Shown: piece after piece, positions 1-7,978 of the stretch
How positions within the stretch are numbered: the stretch's first letter is position 1
How the letters are laid out: every line of letters starts with the position of its first letter
Source of the DNA: Bacteroidales bacterium
GTDB lineage: Bacteria; Bacteroidota; Bacteroidia; Bacteroidales; P3
Assembly (NCBI GenBank): GCA_017561155.1
Contig: JAFZDP010000029.1
Coordinates: forward strand, 1 to 64,000
Reading direction: 5' to 3'
Length of the DNA: 64,000 bases
The notes under the pieces: generated by a model
Database searches by the model: none
Told to the model about the DNA's origin: nothing
Seen by the model: the letters and a program-made list of their open reading frames with translations, nothing else
Position numbers and translations under genes: made by a program

Positions 1-458
1 ATGTTAGTAGATGTTGTCTAAGACTTTGCAAAGATACGAAAATAAAAGCAAATCACAACTTCAATGTAGCCATGTCGGCACGTTGAGAGGTTGTCTAAGA
101 CTTTGCAAAGATACGAAAATAAAAGCAAATCACAACCTATGCGTAACAAGTGGTATTCAAGATGGGTTGTCTAAGACTTTGCAAAGATACGAAAATAAAA
201 GCAAATCACAACCTTGATGAATAGCGTTTTAGCTTGCTCACGGTTGTCTAAGACTTTGCAAAGATACGAAAATAAAAGCAAATCACAACCGGCGAGAGTA
301 TATGAAATAGTTTTGGTTTGTTGTCTAAGACTTTGCAAAGATACGAAAATTATTCACATAAATAATTATTTATTTTATAGGAGTCATCAGGGCTTCGTCG
401 GTTAAGCAAATCACAATAAGGTTTCAAAATGTCAAAATACTCTTTGTGTTGTCTAAGA
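1..458 (-). CRISPR. CRISPR array end, 47-bp repeats (type II-C-like)
   Basis: Four identical 47-bp repeats lie at 13-59, 90-136, 166-212 and 243-289. They are separated by unique spacers of 29-30 bp (60-89, 137-165, 213-242, 290-319). A fifth repeat (320-350 plus 404-417) is split by an insert. A sixth (448-458 onward) is degenerate, and the 30-31 bp between them (418-447) is spacer-sized. The array begins inside what looks like a spacer at base 1, so it continues to the left. In reverse complement the repeat starts GTTGTGATTTGCTTTTA and holds GTATCTTTGCAAAG, resembling type II-C repeats known from Bacteroides. I therefore infer minus-strand transcription. No cas gene is in the window, so the subtype rests on repeat length and sequence only. 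Confidence 0.9.
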
Positions 459-510
459 TACAAAAATTATTCATATATATAATTATTATTTTGTAGGAGT
501 TATGCCGGTT
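351..510. repeat. AT-rich insert present in two terminal CRISPR repeats
   Basis: The fifth repeat is cut after GATACGAAAAT by 53 bp (351-403) and resumes as AAGCAAATCACAA at 404-416. The sixth repeat start (448-458) has lost the 11 bp CTTTGCAAAGA, then continues into a diverged copy of the same insert (about 465-510). Both copies share TTATTCA, ATAATTAT, TTTT(A/G)TAGGAGT and CGGTT. The 3' part of the sixth repeat is not recognisable. Either the insert was copied with the repeat during spacer acquisition or these are decaying end repeats. Confidence 0.7.
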
Positions 511-790
511 GAGAGAGTTGCAACACCATTGCAATGCTTTTGCAAGAGTTATTCAGTGGCTTTGCATTGCTAAGACAAAAAGGGGAGAGGCTTCGCTTTG
601 CTACGCCAAGACAACGGACTACAGACAACGGACAATGGATAATGGAGGGCAAAGCCGGCATTCGGAATTACGAAACTACGGAGGCTACGCCAGACAACGG
701 ACAACGGACAACAGACAACGGAGGGCAAAGCCGACTCATTGCTCATGGCTCAAGGCTCACAACTCACTGCCCAAAAAATATTACAACATT
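511..790. repeat. Modular intergenic repeat zone 1
   Basis: This stretch has no credible gene. It is made of short words such as GACAACGGACAACGGACAAC (7-bp period), AATTACGAAACTACGGAG, GCAAAGCCG and a tail CCAAAAAATATTACAACATTATAAAAGGAG. The same words recur around 1430-1680, 3175-3640 and, in reverse complement, 56940-57580. Function unknown. Confidence 0.75.
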
Positions 791-814
791 ATAAAAGGAG
801 TGACACAATATTTT

Positions 815-845
815 TTTGTGGAAAATGGAAAAAAGCGTAACTTTG
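815..845 (+). promoter_or_regulatory. Bacteroidetes-type promoter of the acidic orphan gene
   Basis: TTTG at 815-818 and TAACTTTG at 838-845 are 19 bp apart. This fits the Bacteroidetes -33/-7 consensus and lies about 50 bp before the start codon. Confidence 0.75.
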
Positions 846-896
846 CAAAATTAAATTTTCGAGCAAAATAAATTACAAATAAAAAAACTTTATACT

Positions 897-1400
897 ATGG
901 CAAAAATTAAAGTAAACTTGAAAGCATTTTATGGTCAGAGTGATAGTTGTGGCAGCAATAAGACTATAGAGGTTGAAGTTTCGGAAAACGAGTTGAATGC
1001 ACTTAAGAAAATTGGCAAGAAAGAGATTTTTACCGAGGATGTTGTGATGGCTTTAAAAGGTGGAAATATTATATTAAAAACACTCCACGACAAATTAAGT
1101 GATGCTTTCTATAATATGGTTGAGGAGTATCGGCTATTTAAGGTTGATAACGAATTTTTGTACGAGAATCTTGAGGAGTCTATGGAAGATGATATTAGAT
1201 ATGGGCTATATACATCGGAATACTACGATGATTATGAAGATGATGACTATGATTATATAGATGACGATGAGGAAGAATTGAATAAGTATTATAGATGGGT
1301 TAAAGAACATGACCACAAATTTATTGCCGAGCGTGTTGGTTTGGATCTTGAATCGTGTCGATATGAAAAGGTTACTTACAAGATTTTACTTTCTTTATAA
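897..1400 (+). CDS. Acidic protein of unknown function
   Basis: A 167-residue protein that I do not recognise. Residues 1-70 are mixed and lysine-containing. Residues 93-130 form a very acidic, tyrosine-rich stretch (runs such as YYDDYEDDDYDYIDDDEEE). There is no signal peptide or membrane segment, so it is probably cytosolic. A good promoter sits upstream and a coding-like frame follows, so it is likely a real gene. It stands alone between two modular repeat zones, near the CRISPR end. A strongly acidic patch can mark a nucleic-acid mimic or a partner of basic proteins, but nothing here proves that. Confidence 0.7.
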   Translation: MAKIKVNLKAFYGQSDSCGSNKTIEVEVSENELNALKKIGKKEIFTEDVVMALKGGNIILKTLHDKLSDAFYNMVEEYRLFKVDNEFLYENLEESMEDDIRYGLYTSEYYDDYEDDDYDYIDDDEEELNKYYRWVKEHDHKFIAERVGLDLESCRYEKVTYKILLSL

Positions 1401-1429
1401 TACTCAAAGACTAATTAATAAAACTAACT

Positions 1430-1680
1430 ACAACTACGGACAACAGTGGGGCGGCAGCCGGAATTATGGATCTACGGAATAAGGGTATAGAGAGTATAGA
1501 GGGTATAGAGAGTATAGAGGGTATAGAGGGTATCGCTACTTTCTGTACCTTTCTATACCTTTCTTTACATTCTCTACCCTAAAAATATTATTACATTACT
1601 ACATTACATTACAAAAGGAGCGAGGGTATAAAGGGGCTATGAGCAGTGAGTCGTCTGTCCTCCTTAAACATTAAGTCTTA
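1430..1680. repeat. Modular intergenic repeat zone 2
   Basis: It holds GGAATTATGGATCTACGG, a run of GGTATAGAGAGTATAGAG units (about 1485-1530), the pyrimidine-rich answer TTTCTGTACCTTTCTATACC, and a conserved tail (about 1560-1627) with ATTATTACATTACTACATTA and AAAAGGAGCGAGGG. The tail is nearly identical to 3360-3418. No gene is seen from 1401 to 1838 apart from this and the Fic promoter. Confidence 0.75.
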
Positions 1681-1754
1681 AACCAAATTCCGTAAATCTG
1701 TAATTTTGGTATGGTTAAATTGTAGTCATATTTTCAGTGTTTTAGCATATTATT

Positions 1755-1816
1755 CTTTCCAATTTGAAAAGAATTGGAAAGAATTGGAAAGAATTGGAAA
1801 GTTTTTCGTATCTTTG
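1755..1816 (+). promoter_or_regulatory. Fic gene promoter with three-fold operator-like repeat
   Basis: The -7 box TATCTTTG is at 1809-1816. Directly before it are three tandem GAATTGGAAA units (1771-1800). CTTTCCAATT at 1755-1764 is the inverted form. The repeats cover the -33 region, so a bound regulator would block the polymerase. The operator function is inferred. Confidence 0.6.
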
Positions 1817-1838
1817 CAAATGATATAATACTGCAATT

Positions 1839-3164
1839 ATGTTAGAAAATGCGCCACAATTAACTCAAACAGACCTATCTAGGTTGATTTTGAATAAAGG
1901 ATATAAAGAGAATTCTGATATGAATATTCTTATCGACAAGATTAATGAAGGATATGAGTATTGGGATTCGGTAAAATATAAAAAATGTCCCGAAGGTTAT
2001 TCACCCGAAGAATTATGGAAACGGGTAAAAGTATCTCGTATTTTGATGATGGAATATACATGGGATAAATATGATGTTTCGTTTGGTTTTACAAACAAAA
2101 TGCACCGACTATGCCACGAATTTGATATGAATTTTGGACAAGCATGGATGCACCGGCCGGATATTAGCGAAAATTCTAAACGACAATACATCAAGAGTTC
2201 GCTTATGGAAGAAGCCATATATTCCAGTATAATGGAAGGGGCTGCCACTACACGTGAAGTAGCAAAAGAAATGTTGCGTAAAGATAAGAAACCTAAAGGT
2301 AAATCGCAACAGATGATTGCCAACAACTATAAAACCATACAGTTTATATCCGAACAAAAAAATACCCCTCTCAGCGTTGAACTAATATTGCGAGTGCACA
2401 AACTGATGACAGAAAAAACTCTTAAAAACGAAGAAGATGCAGGACGGTTTAGAACTAATAATGATAATATTGTAGTATATGATGCAATGGCAGACGAGAC
2501 AGTGCACACTCCACCTGATGCAAGCAAAATTCCGGAATTTGCAAAAGATTTGTGCGACTACTTTAATGACAAAAATTCTACACCATATTTACACCCTATA
2601 ATACGCGGAATAATAATACACTTTATGATTGGTTTCTTTCATCCCTTCATTGATGGAAATGGAAGAACTGCACGTGCTTTGTTTTATTGGTACATGCTGA
2701 AAGAGGGCTATTGGATGACCGAATATCTTTCTATATCAAGAGTAATAGCAAAGTCGAAAAAAGCATACGAAAAAGCATATCTATATTCTGAAAAAGATAT
2801 GTTTGATTTGGGATACTTTGTAAATTACAACCTAAAAGTGTTGGAACAAGCCTATAGCGAACTTAAAAACTACATACAACGAAAACAAACAGAAAAACAA
2901 AAGACAACCAATTATATGCGTCTTGGCAATATAAATGAACGCCAGGCACAAATAATTCATATATATACCAATAAGCCAAACGAAACACTTACTGTAAAAG
3001 ATTTGCAAGAGCGTTTCGACATAAGTCCTACCACAGCAAAACAAGACTTGATAGGATTGGTAGATATCGGATTGCTAAACGAAATATCGTTCAATAAGGT
3101 AAAGAAAGGGTATCTAAAAAGTGATAAATTTGAAGAAATAATATCTTCGATAAAAGATAGATAA
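1839..3164 (+). CDS. Fic family protein (probable AMPylase) with C-terminal winged helix
   Basis: 441 residues. The Fic signature HPFIDGNGRTAR starts at residue 268; its His is the catalytic base and the GNGR loop binds nucleotide phosphate. An (S/T)xxxE(G/N) inhibitory motif (SSIMEGA, about residues 129-135) lies before the Fic core, as in class II Fic proteins that self-inhibit until the helix is displaced. Residues about 360-430 look like a winged helix (LTVKDLQERFDISPTTAKQDL), suggesting DNA binding and perhaps autoregulation at the repeats in its promoter. It probably transfers AMP to a Ser, Thr or Tyr of an unknown target. It is a single gene with no visible antitoxin. The family call is firm; the target is unknown. 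Confidence 0.93.
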   Translation: MLENAPQLTQTDLSRLILNKGYKENSDMNILIDKINEGYEYWDSVKYKKCPEGYSPEELWKRVKVSRILMMEYTWDKYDVSFGFTNKMHRLCHEFDMNFGQAWMHRPDISENSKRQYIKSSLMEEAIYSSIMEGAATTREVAKEMLRKDKKPKGKSQQMIANNYKTIQFISEQKNTPLSVELILRVHKLMTEKTLKNEEDAGRFRTNNDNIVVYDAMADETVHTPPDASKIPEFAKDLCDYFNDKNSTPYLHPIIRGIIIHFMIGFFHPFIDGNGRTARALFYWYMLKEGYWMTEYLSISRVIAKSKKAYEKAYLYSEKDMFDLGYFVNYNLKVLEQAYSELKNYIQRKQTEKQKTTNYMRLGNINERQAQIIHIYTNKPNETLTVKDLQERFDISPTTAKQDLIGLVDIGLLNEISFNKVKKGYLKSDKFEEIISSIKDR

Positions 3165-3174
3165 TAGATTTTGC

Positions 3175-3640
3175 TTCGCAGACTACAAGAACACAAGAAG
3201 CCGGCTCAAAGCTCGTAGCTCAAAAAATATTACTACATTACAAAAGGAGCGAGGGGCGGTTGGAATTACGGAATTACGGAATTACGGAATAAGGGTATAG
3301 AGAGTATAGAGAGTATAGAGAGTATAGAGAGTCTCTCTACTTTCTGTACCTTTCTCTACATTCTCTACCCTAAAAATATTATTACATTACTACATTACAT
3401 TACAAAAGGAGCGAGGGTAGTTGGAATTACGGAGTTACGGAACTACGGAATTACGGATAGGGCGAAGCCGGCTCACAGTTCGTAGCTCACAGCCTTTCTA
3501 TACATTCTCTACTTTCTGTACCTTTCTATACCTTTCTTTACTTTCTGTACCCCTTAGACTTTTGTCTTTCGTCCTTAGTCTGCGAAGCATCCGCGGCAGC
3601 CACTCGTAGTCTTGTGGTCTTGTAGACTCGTAGTCTGCGA
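3175..3640. repeat. Modular intergenic repeat zone 3
   Basis: Same modules as at 1430-1680: ATTACGGAATTACGGAATTA (7-bp period), four GAGAGTATA units, the TTTCTGTACC pyrimidine block, the tail with AAAAGGAGCGAGGG (to 3418), then a second round ending in GTCCTTAGTCTGCGAAGC and CTTGTGGTCTTGTAGACTCG. It separates the 3' ends of two convergent genes. No gene supported between 3165 and 3766. Confidence 0.75.
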
Positions 3641-3766
3641 AGCGTGAGCGAAGCCGCCAACAGTCAAGAGCTATGCAAGGTTGCTGCAAACAAAAAAAAC
3701 ATAATCGCTAACACTTGGGTAACGATTATGTTTTTCTCTTTTCTTGAGGTGTATATCTTTCAGCTG

Positions 3767-4297
3767 TTAAAGCGTACTGTTTGTAGTAGCATTATTGGCT
3801 TTTATCATTTCCAATAGCTCTGCATCGGACAATGATAAGTTTTCTATTATCTTTTTGGTGTCTTCGGCCCATGGGTGTGTTGGATATTTTTCTACAAAGG
3901 CAGTGTATGCTTCTTGTGCTTTTTGTGTGTTTTTCCCAACGGTTTCATACACGAAGCCTTTAAAGAAATAGCATTCGGCAACCTTTTCGTAGTTTGGATA
4001 TTCGGCTATAACCTTGTCTAGGTATTTTATCGCCAAATCTATACGTCCTATATTTGCCGCTACATCGGCAGCTTTTGCCATATATACTGGTGCCAAACTA
4101 TCGGTAGGGTTGTTCTTGCAAAAGTTGACATACAATAGTATCAGGTTTTCGCCTGTTTCTATATTCACTCTATGGTTGTTTATGTCTATAGAGTTTTCGT
4201 AGTCTACTATTGCTTTCAAATCCTTTTCGCGTTGGTTGGCACATGCCACCATGCAAAGCACCATTGTCAGCAATGCTAAAGTTTTAATCTTTTTCAT
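3767..4297 (-). CDS. TPR-like lipoprotein
   Basis: 176 residues. It starts with a lipoprotein signal (MKKIKTLALLTMVLCMVACAN) whose Cys would be lipidated, so it is probably anchored in the envelope facing the periplasm. The rest is helical with tetratricopeptide-like pairs (for example DLAIKYLDKVIAEYPNYEKV and AQEAYTAFVEKYPTHPWAED), as in proteins that scaffold envelope complexes. It lies 18 bp after def on the same strand, so the two are probably co-transcribed. No specific partner can be named. Confidence 0.85.
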   Translation of the reverse strand: MKKIKTLALLTMVLCMVACANQREKDLKAIVDYENSIDINNHRVNIETGENLILLYVNFCKNNPTDSLAPVYMAKAADVAANIGRIDLAIKYLDKVIAEYPNYEKVAECYFFKGFVYETVGKNTQKAQEAYTAFVEKYPTHPWAEDTKKIIENLSLSDAELLEMIKANNATTNSTL

Positions 4298-4315
4298 TGT
4301 TTTGTCGGTATGTCG

Positions 4316-4879
4316 CTATTTTTTGGTGGAATATCTCATTCTGTAGTGTGTTCTCATTCTTCCTGCAGCCACATCGCCCAGTTTTCTTTTAAGCAATGTT
4401 TTGCGAATGTTACTAAGTCTGTCTACAAATACTTTACCCATCAGGTGGTCTATCTCGTGTTGAGCCACGCGTGCAAGCATTCCTGTAAGCTCTTCAGTGT
4501 GTTCTTCGAAGTTACGGTCAAGGTATTTTACAACCACACTTTCCGGACGCGATACGTCTTCGTGTATTCCGGGAACGCTAAGGCAGCCTTCGTTGAACAA
4601 TATTTTCTCGCCTTTTTCCTCTATTATTTCAGGGTTTATCATTACACGCTCTATCTTTTCGCCAAAGGTATCAGTGTCTTCGTCGTATGGGCGAAATCCT
4701 ATTGTTAGCAATTGTATGCTCAAATTTATCTGAGGAGCAGCCAAACCTACACCATCGGCATTATACATGGTTTCGAACATGTCGTCTATCAATTCTTGCA
4801 AATTTGGATAGTCTTTGTCTATCGGTTCTGCTACTTTTTTTAGCACTGCACTTCCGTATCCTACTATGTTTAGTATCAT
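4316..4879 (-). CDS. def: Peptide deformylase
   Basis: 187 residues from the ATG at 4879. All three deformylase motifs are present: GVGLAAPQ, EGCLSVPG with the metal-binding Cys, and QHEIDHLMG with two metal-binding His and the catalytic Glu. It removes the formyl group from the starting Met of new proteins. The open frame continues upstream to 5095, but the promoter at 4956-4987 lies inside that extension, so the shorter start is right. First gene of a two-gene unit with the TPR lipoprotein. Confidence 0.96.
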   Translation of the reverse strand: MILNIVGYGSAVLKKVAEPIDKDYPNLQELIDDMFETMYNADGVGLAAPQINLSIQLLTIGFRPYDEDTDTFGEKIERVMINPEIIEEKGEKILFNEGCLSVPGIHEDVSRPESVVVKYLDRNFEEHTEELTGMLARVAQHEIDHLMGKVFVDRLSNIRKTLLKRKLGDVAAGRMRTHYRMRYSTKK

Positions 4880-4955
4880 TGTTGTATATATTTGTTTTGT
4901 ATTACAATTGTTTATCAGTCTGTCAAGCCATTCGTAGTGGCTTGCTTTTCTTTTG

Positions 4956-4987
4956 CAAAAGTACACTTTTTTTTGCAAGTAGGCAAA
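4956..4987 (-). promoter_or_regulatory. Promoter of def
   Basis: On the minus strand TTTG (4984-4987) and TACTTTTG (4956-4963) are 20 bp apart. It fixes the def start downstream at 4879. Confidence 0.75.
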
Positions 4988-5146
4988 TTTATTTTGCATA
5001 TGCAAGTAGGAGGGAGTGTGTGCAATGTAGTAGTGTATGTGGCAAAAAAAAGAGAGCAGCTTTGGGTGCCCTCGTAAGATTAAATAAAAAGACAATTGTT
5101 TCTACTGACATAATATGCAGTTGATAATTGTCTAATATTTATAAAA

Positions 5147-6589
5147 TTAATTATTCTTTTCTTTGTCTAAGAATTGTTTAGCCTCGCTAATTAAAGTAGA
5201 ACTGCAATTTAGAATTTCGGCTATTCGTATAGCTTCATGTGGCACATTGTCGGTGGTGTCTTCCTGCAAGGTGTAGTCCATAAACTTGTTTATGTTTTGC
5301 GGAGTTATGGTTATATCGGTATTGTTGTTTACAAAACCTTTCACTCTTAGTTTTCGGCAGTCCAATCCCAATTGGCTGTAGTGTGTTGTTATCATAGTAT
5401 AGCTGTTTTTGCTGTTCAAACAGTTAGCTATGGCTTGTACTATTGCTTTACCCTCGGTAGGGTTTGTAGTACGAGCTGGTTCGTCAATCAAAATCAGCAT
5501 CTTGTACTTATCGCTATCTTCCACTATACTGTTTATTTTCAGTATCTCGCTTGCAAACGACGACAAGCCGTTCATCTCGTTCTGTTCGTCGCCTATACAG
5601 AATACCACTTTGTCTACCAATGCAATATCGGCTACGGCAGCAGGAACAAAAAAACCGAATTGGGCCAACATCTGAGCTATACCCATTGTTTTCAGCAACA
5701 CTGTTTTGCCGGCCATATTGGCTCCGGTAATAAAACATACTCCGGGAGCAATGCTTATGTCTATAGGTTGACACTCTTGGCCTTGTGGTTTAAGCACCGA
5801 ATCCAATCTGGGGTTCACTATATTGGTGTATGCAATGCAATGACTGCCAATGGTAGGCTTGTGCATATTACGATTTATGGCTTGTTCGGCTTTAGCAACC
5901 GACAAGTCGATGTATGCCAATCGCTCTAATGTGGCTTCCAATGTTGGTGTATATCTGTTTAGTTTCTCTACCAGCGACACTCTTACCGAATCCTCTATCT
6001 CCTGATTTATCAGATATGTAGCAGTTATCTCTGCCTCTAGTTTTGCTGTTTCCTCGTCGGACAAAGTGTTGGTGTTAGAATTCAGCGAGTTTGTGAGCTG
6101 TTTTAGTTTGTTTCTTACTTCGGGAAGTCGGTTATCGTAGCTTTCGTAAATATAAAAGTGTGCTATATTATTTTTGTCAGGATCAAGTATTTCCAACACT
6201 TTACTTAAATCGGGAATCAAAAACAATAAATCCAACCCCATATTTTTGGCTATGGCGGCAATCTCTATGGTTTGCAGCGATAAGTTTTTCACTTCGAAAA
6301 ACTGTACATCGTCCAAAACATCGTTGTTTTTGATGTTTAGTATAGTCTGTTTGATATTATGTATGCAACTAAGTTTGTGTTGCAGCTTGCCAAGATGTTT
6401 TCGTCCTTCGTCGGTCTTTATTTTTTCGATAATTTGTTCCACAAAAAACCATTCGGCCTCAAGTTCTTGGGCTATGGTCTTCCAACGTATATTCATCAAA
6501 TAGTTGCGTCCTATTCCGGACTGGATATTCAAATCGTCGATACAATATTTAAATCCTGCTTCGGTATTTATGACATCTTTTAGTTGCAT
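5147..6589 (-). CDS. kamC: MutS-like ATPase, lysine 5,6-aminomutase reactivase subunit KamC
   Basis: 480 residues. The C-terminal half is a MutS-type ATPase: Walker A in GANMAGKT, Walker B LILIDEPARTTNPTEG, and a TTHYSQL switch. The mismatch-reading and connector domains of real MutS are missing, and the N-terminal half is helical. The pair with the P-loop protein upstream (31 bp away) matches KamB-KamC of lysine-fermenting bacteria, which restore the adenosylcobalamin-dependent lysine 5,6-aminomutase after cofactor damage. The partner is what makes me choose KamC over a mismatch-repair or MutS2 role. The mutase genes kamDE are not in this window. Confidence 0.75.
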   Translation of the reverse strand: MQLKDVINTEAGFKYCIDDLNIQSGIGRNYLMNIRWKTIAQELEAEWFFVEQIIEKIKTDEGRKHLGKLQHKLSCIHNIKQTILNIKNNDVLDDVQFFEVKNLSLQTIEIAAIAKNMGLDLLFLIPDLSKVLEILDPDKNNIAHFYIYESYDNRLPEVRNKLKQLTNSLNSNTNTLSDEETAKLEAEITATYLINQEIEDSVRVSLVEKLNRYTPTLEATLERLAYIDLSVAKAEQAINRNMHKPTIGSHCIAYTNIVNPRLDSVLKPQGQECQPIDISIAPGVCFITGANMAGKTVLLKTMGIAQMLAQFGFFVPAAVADIALVDKVVFCIGDEQNEMNGLSSFASEILKINSIVEDSDKYKMLILIDEPARTTNPTEGKAIVQAIANCLNSKNSYTMITTHYSQLGLDCRKLRVKGFVNNNTDITITPQNINKFMDYTLQEDTTDNVPHEAIRIAEILNCSSTLISEAKQFLDKEKNN

Positions 6590-6620
6590 AATATCTTATG
6601 GTTTCTTATAAAAACGTTTA

Positions 6621-7634
6621 CTACTCAATTTTCATTATATCCCACACCGGTACTTCAAGACTCTCCGACAGCTTTTTGCACGCTTCAGCTGAATCGATGG
6701 TATAACCATTTGGCGAGGTAGGGTTCAGGCAAACAGCTATCAGCTTAGACTGTTGCAATACTCTTATCTTTCCACCTTTCTTGGTGTAGGTATTATACAT
6801 TTCCGGTGTGATGAAAAGCTTTGTAAAATCTCGTACTATCAGTGTTTGGTTGGCTATGTTCTTCTTGGTGGTCAGATACTTCAATAGTTTGTCGCTCACA
6901 GCCCCCGACACATACAAAGTATCGCCATGTTGGAATATATCCTTTGTGGTTTTTTCTAGCAAAAACACCGAAGGAATATCCAAATCAAATATATTATCGT
7001 CAGTATCTACGCACCATATTCCCGACGATATTTTGGATAACTTATCGGTCAGTAATGAGTTGTTAATCATCTCTAGATTAATCAAATCAAAGGTGAATTT
7101 GGTTTTTAAAATCAGTTGTCTCAGATTTGGCGATACTGCAGCTCCTGTGCATAAAATCATGGCATCTGTTACCGATGGCGATGCCAAGCTGAGTCTACTT
7201 AAAGCTCCATCTACGATAGTTATATCTAAACCATTGGATACAAAATAGTTTATTTGGCTTCGAAGCTTCTCTGTTGTGCTGGCACCGGATAACAATACTT
7301 TTCCACTGCAAACTACTTCGGCAGTTATAAGTCTGCCTAGTGCGGTACTATCGCTATCGACCGCTATAACTTTAGAAAGCAGTTGTCGACCACTATAATG
7401 TTTTTCCGACGTAATGAACTGCATTCCATCGTAAAGAATAATTTCAGGCTTGTGACTACCAAACACTTGGTCTACTCTTTCGCCATCTATACCTATAGAT
7501 GTTACGGCAGTCTTTCTGCCAATAGCATGAAGTCGGTTCAATACATAGTTTAGGCATACAGTTTTGCCGGTGTTCTTTTCTAAACCAACTATCGATAAAC
7601 TCTTATATTTCTGCAAATCAGTTATAAATGGCAT
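6621..7634 (-). CDS. kamB: P-loop protein, lysine 5,6-aminomutase reactivase subunit KamB
   Basis: 337 residues from the ATG at 7634. A P-loop lies near the N-terminus (GLEKNTGKT), followed by a nucleotide-binding-like core (VTSIGIDGERVD, DITIVDGALSR). It precedes kamC by 31 bp. The combination of this P-loop protein with a short MutS-like ATPase is typical of the aminomutase reactivase. The frame opens nine codons earlier at 7661, but the promoter box TACTTTTG at 7659-7666 overlaps that ATG, so I use the internal Met. An orphan location away from kamDE is unusual. Confidence 0.7.
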   Translation of the reverse strand: MPFITDLQKYKSLSIVGLEKNTGKTVCLNYVLNRLHAIGRKTAVTSIGIDGERVDQVFGSHKPEIILYDGMQFITSEKHYSGRQLLSKVIAVDSDSTALGRLITAEVVCSGKVLLSGASTTEKLRSQINYFVSNGLDITIVDGALSRLSLASPSVTDAMILCTGAAVSPNLRQLILKTKFTFDLINLEMINNSLLTDKLSKISSGIWCVDTDDNIFDLDIPSVFLLEKTTKDIFQHGDTLYVSGAVSDKLLKYLTTKKNIANQTLIVRDFTKLFITPEMYNTYTKKGGKIRVLQQSKLIAVCLNPTSPNGYTIDSAEACKKLSESLEVPVWDIMKIE

Positions 7635-7658
7635 TCTTATGTTTTTTGTTTGGTAATG

Positions 7659-7666
7659 CAAAAGTA
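7659..7666 (-). promoter_or_regulatory. -7 box of the kamBC operon
   Basis: TACTTTTG on the minus strand, about 25 bp before the chosen kamB start. No good -33 element is seen. The rest of 7667-7907 is AT-rich and holds nothing else I can name. Confidence 0.5.
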
Positions 7667-7907
7667 CTACATTTTTTTGGATAGTGATGAATAATTTGGT
7701 TTACAAAATGCTATCCAACAAAAAATAAGTAAAAAATATGGTAATATTATGTGTGGATATAGTGATTTACTATAAACAGATATACTATTGATTATTAATT
7801 AAACAAGAGTGATTACTTGAATTGATTATTTATATTGTTGAAGATATAAATATTTAAATGATAACAATATGTGAATAAAAAAATATAAATATATGGGTAA
7901 TTTTTCG

Positions 7908-7915
7908 TATCTTTG
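7908..7915 (+). promoter_or_regulatory. -7 box of gyrA
   Basis: TATCTTTG in the context TTTTTCGTATCTTTGCATG, 64 bp before the gyrA start. The -33 region is AT-rich without a clear TTG. Confidence 0.55.
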
Positions 7916-7978
7916 CATGTTGTTAGTTTGTAAAATAACGCAACAAGGTATTGAAAAACAATGTACTAAATATATAAA

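Noticed and set aside
11..405. Open frames of 68 and 63 codons across the CRISPR array
   Set aside because: They consist of translated repeats and spacers and repeat the same peptide; the array explains them.
4310..5124. Plus-strand frames opposite def
   Set aside because: They are shadows of the deformylase gene and its promoter region.
5147..6589. Mismatch-repair MutS or MutS2
   Set aside because: The mismatch-binding and connector domains are missing and the upstream P-loop partner fits KamBC better.
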